8,676 nucleotides of DNA. Source: an uncultured Eubacteriales bacterium. Lineage in GTDB: Bacteria > Bacillota > Clostridia > Oscillospirales > CAG-272. The position numbers and the translations under genes are program-made. The stretch covers positions 1-8,676 of the forward strand of contig URHR01000077.1 of the NCBI GenBank assembly GCA_900547725.1, given 5' to 3'. Below, in pieces: positions 5,885 to 8,676 of this stretch. Under the pieces are notes generated by a model. It was not told the DNA's origin, made no database searches, and saw only the letters and a list, made by a program, of their open reading frames with translations. Numbering within the stretch: position 1 is the stretch's first letter; every line of letters begins with the position of its first letter.

Positions 5885-7848
5885 GGGGATGGTTTGGACT
5901 TTTGTTTTTGCGGGGATTGGGACGGGGATTTTTTGGGGGCATTGCGCGGGGCTTTCTGCGGCGCGGTGCGGACGGGCTTGTTGTTACGCTTCCCCGTGTG
6001 CGGGGTGGGGGAATACTGTTCCGCGCGGCGGTCAGCGCCGCTTTCGGGACGGACAAGACAGTCGCCGCCGAAGCCGATGAGGTCGGTTCTGCCGGCGCGG
6101 CGCAGGGCTTCGCGGACGAGCGGCGCGTTCTGCGGACGGTTGAACTGGAGCAACGCGCGCTGAAGCTGTTTTTCGTGGTAGTCGGTGGCAACGTAGACGG
6201 GTTTCATATTCAGCGGGTTGATGCCGGTATAGAACATCACGGTGGAGGCAGTTCCGGGGGTGGGGTAGTAGTCCTGCACCTGTTCGGGGGCATAGCGGTT
6301 GCGTTTGAGGCAGAGCGCCAGTTCGATTGCGTCCGCAAGGGTGGAGCCGGGGTGGCTCGACATGAGGTAGGGAACAAGGTACTGTTCTTTTCCGAGCGAT
6401 TTGGTGATGCGGAAGAACTTTTCGCGGAAGGCCTCGTAGACCGCGAAGCAGGGCTTGCCCATGCAGGCGAGCACGTTGTCCGAGCAATGCTCGGGAGCAA
6501 CCTTCAGCTGACCGCTCACGTTATCGCGGACGAGTTTGCGGAAAAACGCGTCGTCGGGGTCAAGCATGAGGTAATCGAAGCGGATGCCGCTTCGGATAAA
6601 GACTTTTTTCACTTTCGGGAGCGCTTCGATTTTCTCGATCAGGTGCATATATTCGCTGTGGTCGACCTTGAGGTTTTTGCAGGGCGTGGGAGCCAAGCAC
6701 TTGCGGTTGGCGCAAACGCCGTGTTCCAGTTGGCGGTCGCAGGCGGGGTAACGGAAGTTCGCGGTCGGACCGCCCACGTCGTGGATGTAGCCTTTGAACC
6801 CGGGCAGGGCGGTGATTTTCTTCGCTTCCTCCACCACGCTCTCCACACTGCGGGAGCGGACGGTTCGTCCCTGATGGAAGGCAAGCGCGCAGAAGTTACA
6901 GCCGCCGAAGCAGCCGCGGTTATGGGTCAGCGAGAACTGCACCTCTTCAATGCCCGGCACGCCGCCCGCCGCCGCATAGGAGGGGTGATAGGCGCGCTGA
7001 TAGGGCAGGCTGTAGACGTGATCCAGTTCCTCGCGTTCCAGCGGGGGCATGGGCGGGTTCTGCACCAACAGTTTATTGTCGTAGCGTTCGCAGATGGCGC
7101 GCCCGTTGATGGCGTCCTGATTCCTGTACTGGATGCCGAAGGCTTCGGCGTAGGCGCGCTTATCGGTTTTCAGCAGGTTGTAGTCAAAGGTTGCGGCAAC
7201 GTCGTAGTGGATGGGATCGGCGGGGTCGCAGAGATAGACCGTTCCGCGCACGTCGCGGATTTTGCGGATCGGCACGCCGCGGTCGAGCAGTTCCGCCACA
7301 CGCAGAAGGATGTTTTCGCCCATGCCGTAGGTCAACAGGTCTGCGCGGCTGTCCACGAGGATCGAGCGGCGCACCTTGTTGTCCCAGTAGTCGTAATGCG
7401 CAAAGCGGCGGAGCGAGGCTTCCAGTCCGCCGAGGATGACGGGCACGTCGCCGTACGCCTCGCGGATGCGGTTGGTATAGACGATGACCGCGCGGTCGGG
7501 GCGTTTGCCCATCACGCCGCCCGGGGTGTAATAGTCGAAGGAACGGTGCTTTTTGGCGGCGGTATAATGCGCGACCATGCTGTCGATATTCCCCGAGGTC
7601 ACAAGGAAGCCGAGGCGCGGCTTGCCGTACTCGCGGAATGCGTCGCAGGAGCGGAAGTCGGGTTGGGCGAGGATTGCCACGCGGTAGCCTGCGTCCTCCA
7701 GCACGCGCGAAATGATGGAAACGCCGAAGGACGGGTGGTCGACGTAAGCGTCGCCCGTGACGTAAACGAAGTCGGGGCGGTCCCAACCGCGCGCGTCCAT
7801 ATCGGCGCGGCAGAGGGGCAGGAAGGGGTTCTGTTCATTGGGATTCAT
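5863..7848 (-). CDS. ygiQ: YgiQ family radical SAM protein
   Basis: This 661-residue protein belongs to the YgiQ (UPF0313) radical SAM family, whose reaction is not established to my knowledge. The N-terminal domain has the family stretch TGDAYVDHPSFG (31-42) and TSGNIDSMV (84-92). The radical SAM core carries the [4Fe-4S]/SAM motif C313-x3-C317-x2-C320 in RGCFGGCNFCALAFHQG. Further cysteines at 370, 379, 384 and 390 (C-x8-C-x4-C-x5-C) could hold an additional metal site, which is inference. APEHCSDNVL (451-460), MSSHPGST (496-503) and YYPTPGT (527-533) are also typical. Residues from about 604 form a basic, proline- and glutamine-rich tail, a kind of tail also known in enterobacterial YgiQ. 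The start is fixed by AGGAGG (7855-7860), 6 bases before the ATG. The first 14 bases overlap the end of the ttcA-like gene, so the two are an operon with coupled translation. The stop lies within repeat copy C. Confidence 0.94.
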   Translation of the reverse strand: MNPNEQNPFLPLCRADMDARGWDRPDFVYVTGDAYVDHPSFGVSIISRVLEDAGYRVAILAQPDFRSCDAFREYGKPRLGFLVTSGNIDSMVAHYTAAKKHRSFDYYTPGGVMGKRPDRAVIVYTNRIREAYGDVPVILGGLEASLRRFAHYDYWDNKVRRSILVDSRADLLTYGMGENILLRVAELLDRGVPIRKIRDVRGTVYLCDPADPIHYDVAATFDYNLLKTDKRAYAEAFGIQYRNQDAINGRAICERYDNKLLVQNPPMPPLEREELDHVYSLPYQRAYHPSYAAAGGVPGIEEVQFSLTHNRGCFGGCNFCALAFHQGRTVRSRSVESVVEEAKKITALPGFKGYIHDVGGPTANFRYPACDRQLEHGVCANRKCLAPTPCKNLKVDHSEYMHLIEKIEALPKVKKVFIRSGIRFDYLMLDPDDAFFRKLVRDNVSGQLKVAPEHCSDNVLACMGKPCFAVYEAFREKFFRITKSLGKEQYLVPYLMSSHPGSTLADAIELALCLKRNRYAPEQVQDYYPTPGTASTVMFYTGINPLNMKPVYVATDYHEKQLQRALLQFNRPQNAPLVREALRRAGRTDLIGFGGDCLVRPESGADRRAEQYSPTPHTGKRNNKPVRTAPQKAPRNAPKKSPSQSPQKQKSKPSPKTKRAR

Positions 7849-8602
7849 CGGATTCCTCCTCGGGAGATACCGGTTCGGCGGAAAGACCGAAGCCGGAAAT
7901 ATTGCCTCGTTGCATCGCGCCGAAGATGCGGTGGCGCAGACCGCGGTGCTTTCGTTCCAAGTCGCCCAGAAGACGTTTCATTTCCTCGCGTTCGGTGTTA
8001 CCGTCGGCGGGGCAGGGGGACTTGATCACGGGCAGGGTTGCCTTTGCGGCGAAGTAGCGGATGTCCTTTTCGGGCAGGTAGAGCATGGGGCGGATGAGTT
8101 TGATGCCTGTGCGCGAGAGGTGGGTGACGGGGGAGAAGCAGCCGACGCGTCCCTCGAAGAAGAGGTTGAGCATCAGCGTTTCCGCCGCGTCGTCGAGGTG
8201 ATGACCGAGCGCGACGGTGTTACATCCGAGTTCTCCCGCAGCGTTATAGAGTGCGCCGCGGCGCAGTTTGGCGCAGAGCGAGCAGGGAGAGGGTTCTTTC
8301 CGGATTTCGAACACGATCTTTGCGATCTCGGTGGGGATGACGGCATAGGGAACTTCCAGTTTTTCGCACAGTTCCCGGATGGGGGAGAAGTCTGTGCCGC
8401 CCGCAAAGCCCATATCGACGGTAACGGCTTGGAGGGTAAAGGGGACAGGATAAAAGCGGCGGAGTTCCGCAAGTGCGCAGAGCAGGGTAAGGGAGTCCTT
8501 CCCTGCCGAGACCCCGACTGCGATGCGGTCGTTCGGGTTTATCATGCGGTAGTCGTCGAGTGCGCGCCTTGTCCCGCTCAGGATTCGTTTGATGTGTTCC
8601 AT
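7835..8602 (-). CDS. ttcA: TtcA-family tRNA 2-thiocytidine synthetase (PP-loop ATPase)
   Basis: The 255-residue protein is predicted to adenylate and thiolate a tRNA base; in enterobacteria TtcA makes 2-thiocytidine at position 32 using a [4Fe-4S] cluster. The PP-loop is GVSAGKDS (30-37), an alanine replacing the usual second-position glycine of SGGKDS. CSLC (Cys107, Cys110) and Cys197 (KSPCP) fit the three cluster cysteines of TtcA (122, 125 and 222 in E. coli). LGHHLDDAAETLMLNLFFEG (132-151) is a strong TtcA-family signature. It is shorter than E. coli TtcA (about 311 residues), as expected of the clostridial branch, and the exact tRNA target is not certain. The start at 8602 has AGAGGT (8607-8612) upstream. 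No promoter is seen before the window ends, so it may be transcribed from further right. The acidic C-terminus (EEESDESQ) is encoded by the ygiQ ribosome binding site and start. Confidence 0.88.
   Translation of the reverse strand: MEHIKRILSGTRRALDDYRMINPNDRIAVGVSAGKDSLTLLCALAELRRFYPVPFTLQAVTVDMGFAGGTDFSPIRELCEKLEVPYAVIPTEIAKIVFEIRKEPSPCSLCAKLRRGALYNAAGELGCNTVALGHHLDDAAETLMLNLFFEGRVGCFSPVTHLSRTGIKLIRPMLYLPEKDIRYFAAKATLPVIKSPCPADGNTEREEMKRLLGDLERKHRGLRHRIFGAMQRGNISGFGLSAEPVSPEEESDESQ
7855..7860 (-). promoter_or_regulatory. Ribosome binding site of ygiQ inside the ttcA coding region
   Basis: The minus strand reads GAGGAGG, 6 bases, then ATG at 7848. These bases are also the glutamate codons of the ttcA C-terminal EEE, so the site is read by ribosomes finishing ttcA. 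This fits translational coupling. Confidence 0.8.
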
Positions 8603-8620
8603 TTTGACCTCTTTTAAGGG

Positions 8621-8676
8621 ATAAGACCTTGGGACTCTGTCCCAAACCCTGCTTAGGGGACTTCTTAAGGAGAAGT
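8621..8676 (+). repeat. Partial, variant AAGACCTT palindromic repeat upstream of ttcA
   Basis: GGGATAAGACCTTGG leads into a 7-bp hairpin TTGGGAC/GTCCCAA (8629-8635 with 8639-8645, loop TCT). A second hairpin ACTTCT/AGAAGT (8660-8665 with 8671-8676) is cut by the window end and is preceded by GGGG, so a longer stem is likely. It shares the AAGACCTT start with copies A-C but not their stem sequences, and is probably a sub-family or relative. It lies only 18 bases from the ttcA start codon, with the box end facing the gene. Confidence 0.6.

Noticed and set aside
5785..8025. Very long open frame on the plus strand opposite ygiQ
   Set aside because: It is antisense to a well-supported radical SAM gene with conserved motifs, has no domain or ribosome binding site, and long opposite frames are expected in GC-rich coding DNA.

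Overview
The window looks like a chromosomal segment of a GC-rich clostridial Firmicute, probably from the Ruminococcaceae/Oscillospiraceae type of gut anaerobe. This is inferred from the gene set (RqcH/NFACT protein, type II pantothenate kinase, clostridial-type acyl-CoA ligase, TtcA-like and YgiQ-like proteins), from strong AGGAGG-type ribosome binding sites with sigma-A TTGACA/TATAAT promoters, and from palindromic intergenic repeats of a style common in that group. No rRNA, tRNA, CRISPR array, phage gene or transposase gene was seen.

Layout. Positions 1-55 hold the truncated end of a palindromic repeat. Positions 56-1837 (minus) encode an RqcH-type ribosome quality control factor. It is divergent from a type II pantothenate kinase (1952-2803, plus), and the two share a compact 114-base intergenic region with two near-consensus promoters whose -35 boxes are interleaved. 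Positions 2804-3475 are gene-free: two copies (A and B) of a three-hairpin repeat lie in inverted orientation around about 240 bases of non-coding sequence that contains a different small palindrome. A perfect TTGACA-17-TATAAT promoter starts where copy B ends and drives an AMP-forming acyl-CoA ligase (3563-5272, plus). A small 81-residue protein of unknown function follows (5429-5674, plus). Copy C of the repeat (from 5673) overlaps its stop codon and runs into the 3' end of a convergent radical-SAM gene of the YgiQ family (5863-7848, minus). That gene is translationally coupled to an upstream TtcA-like PP-loop tRNA thiolase (7835-8602, minus). A related, truncated repeat closes the window (8621-8676).

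The protein-coding genes are mostly housekeeping: translation rescue, coenzyme A synthesis, acyl activation and tRNA modification. CoaW makes the CoA precursor and the ligase consumes CoA, so these two plus-strand genes are metabolically linked, although each has its own promoter. The most unusual content is the repeat family. All five copies or part-copies carry AAGACCTT at the gene-proximal end. The three long ones share an HP1-HP2-HP3 architecture in which stem sequences differ between copies while base pairing is kept. This suggests a structured RNA or DNA element rather than random GC-rich spacer.
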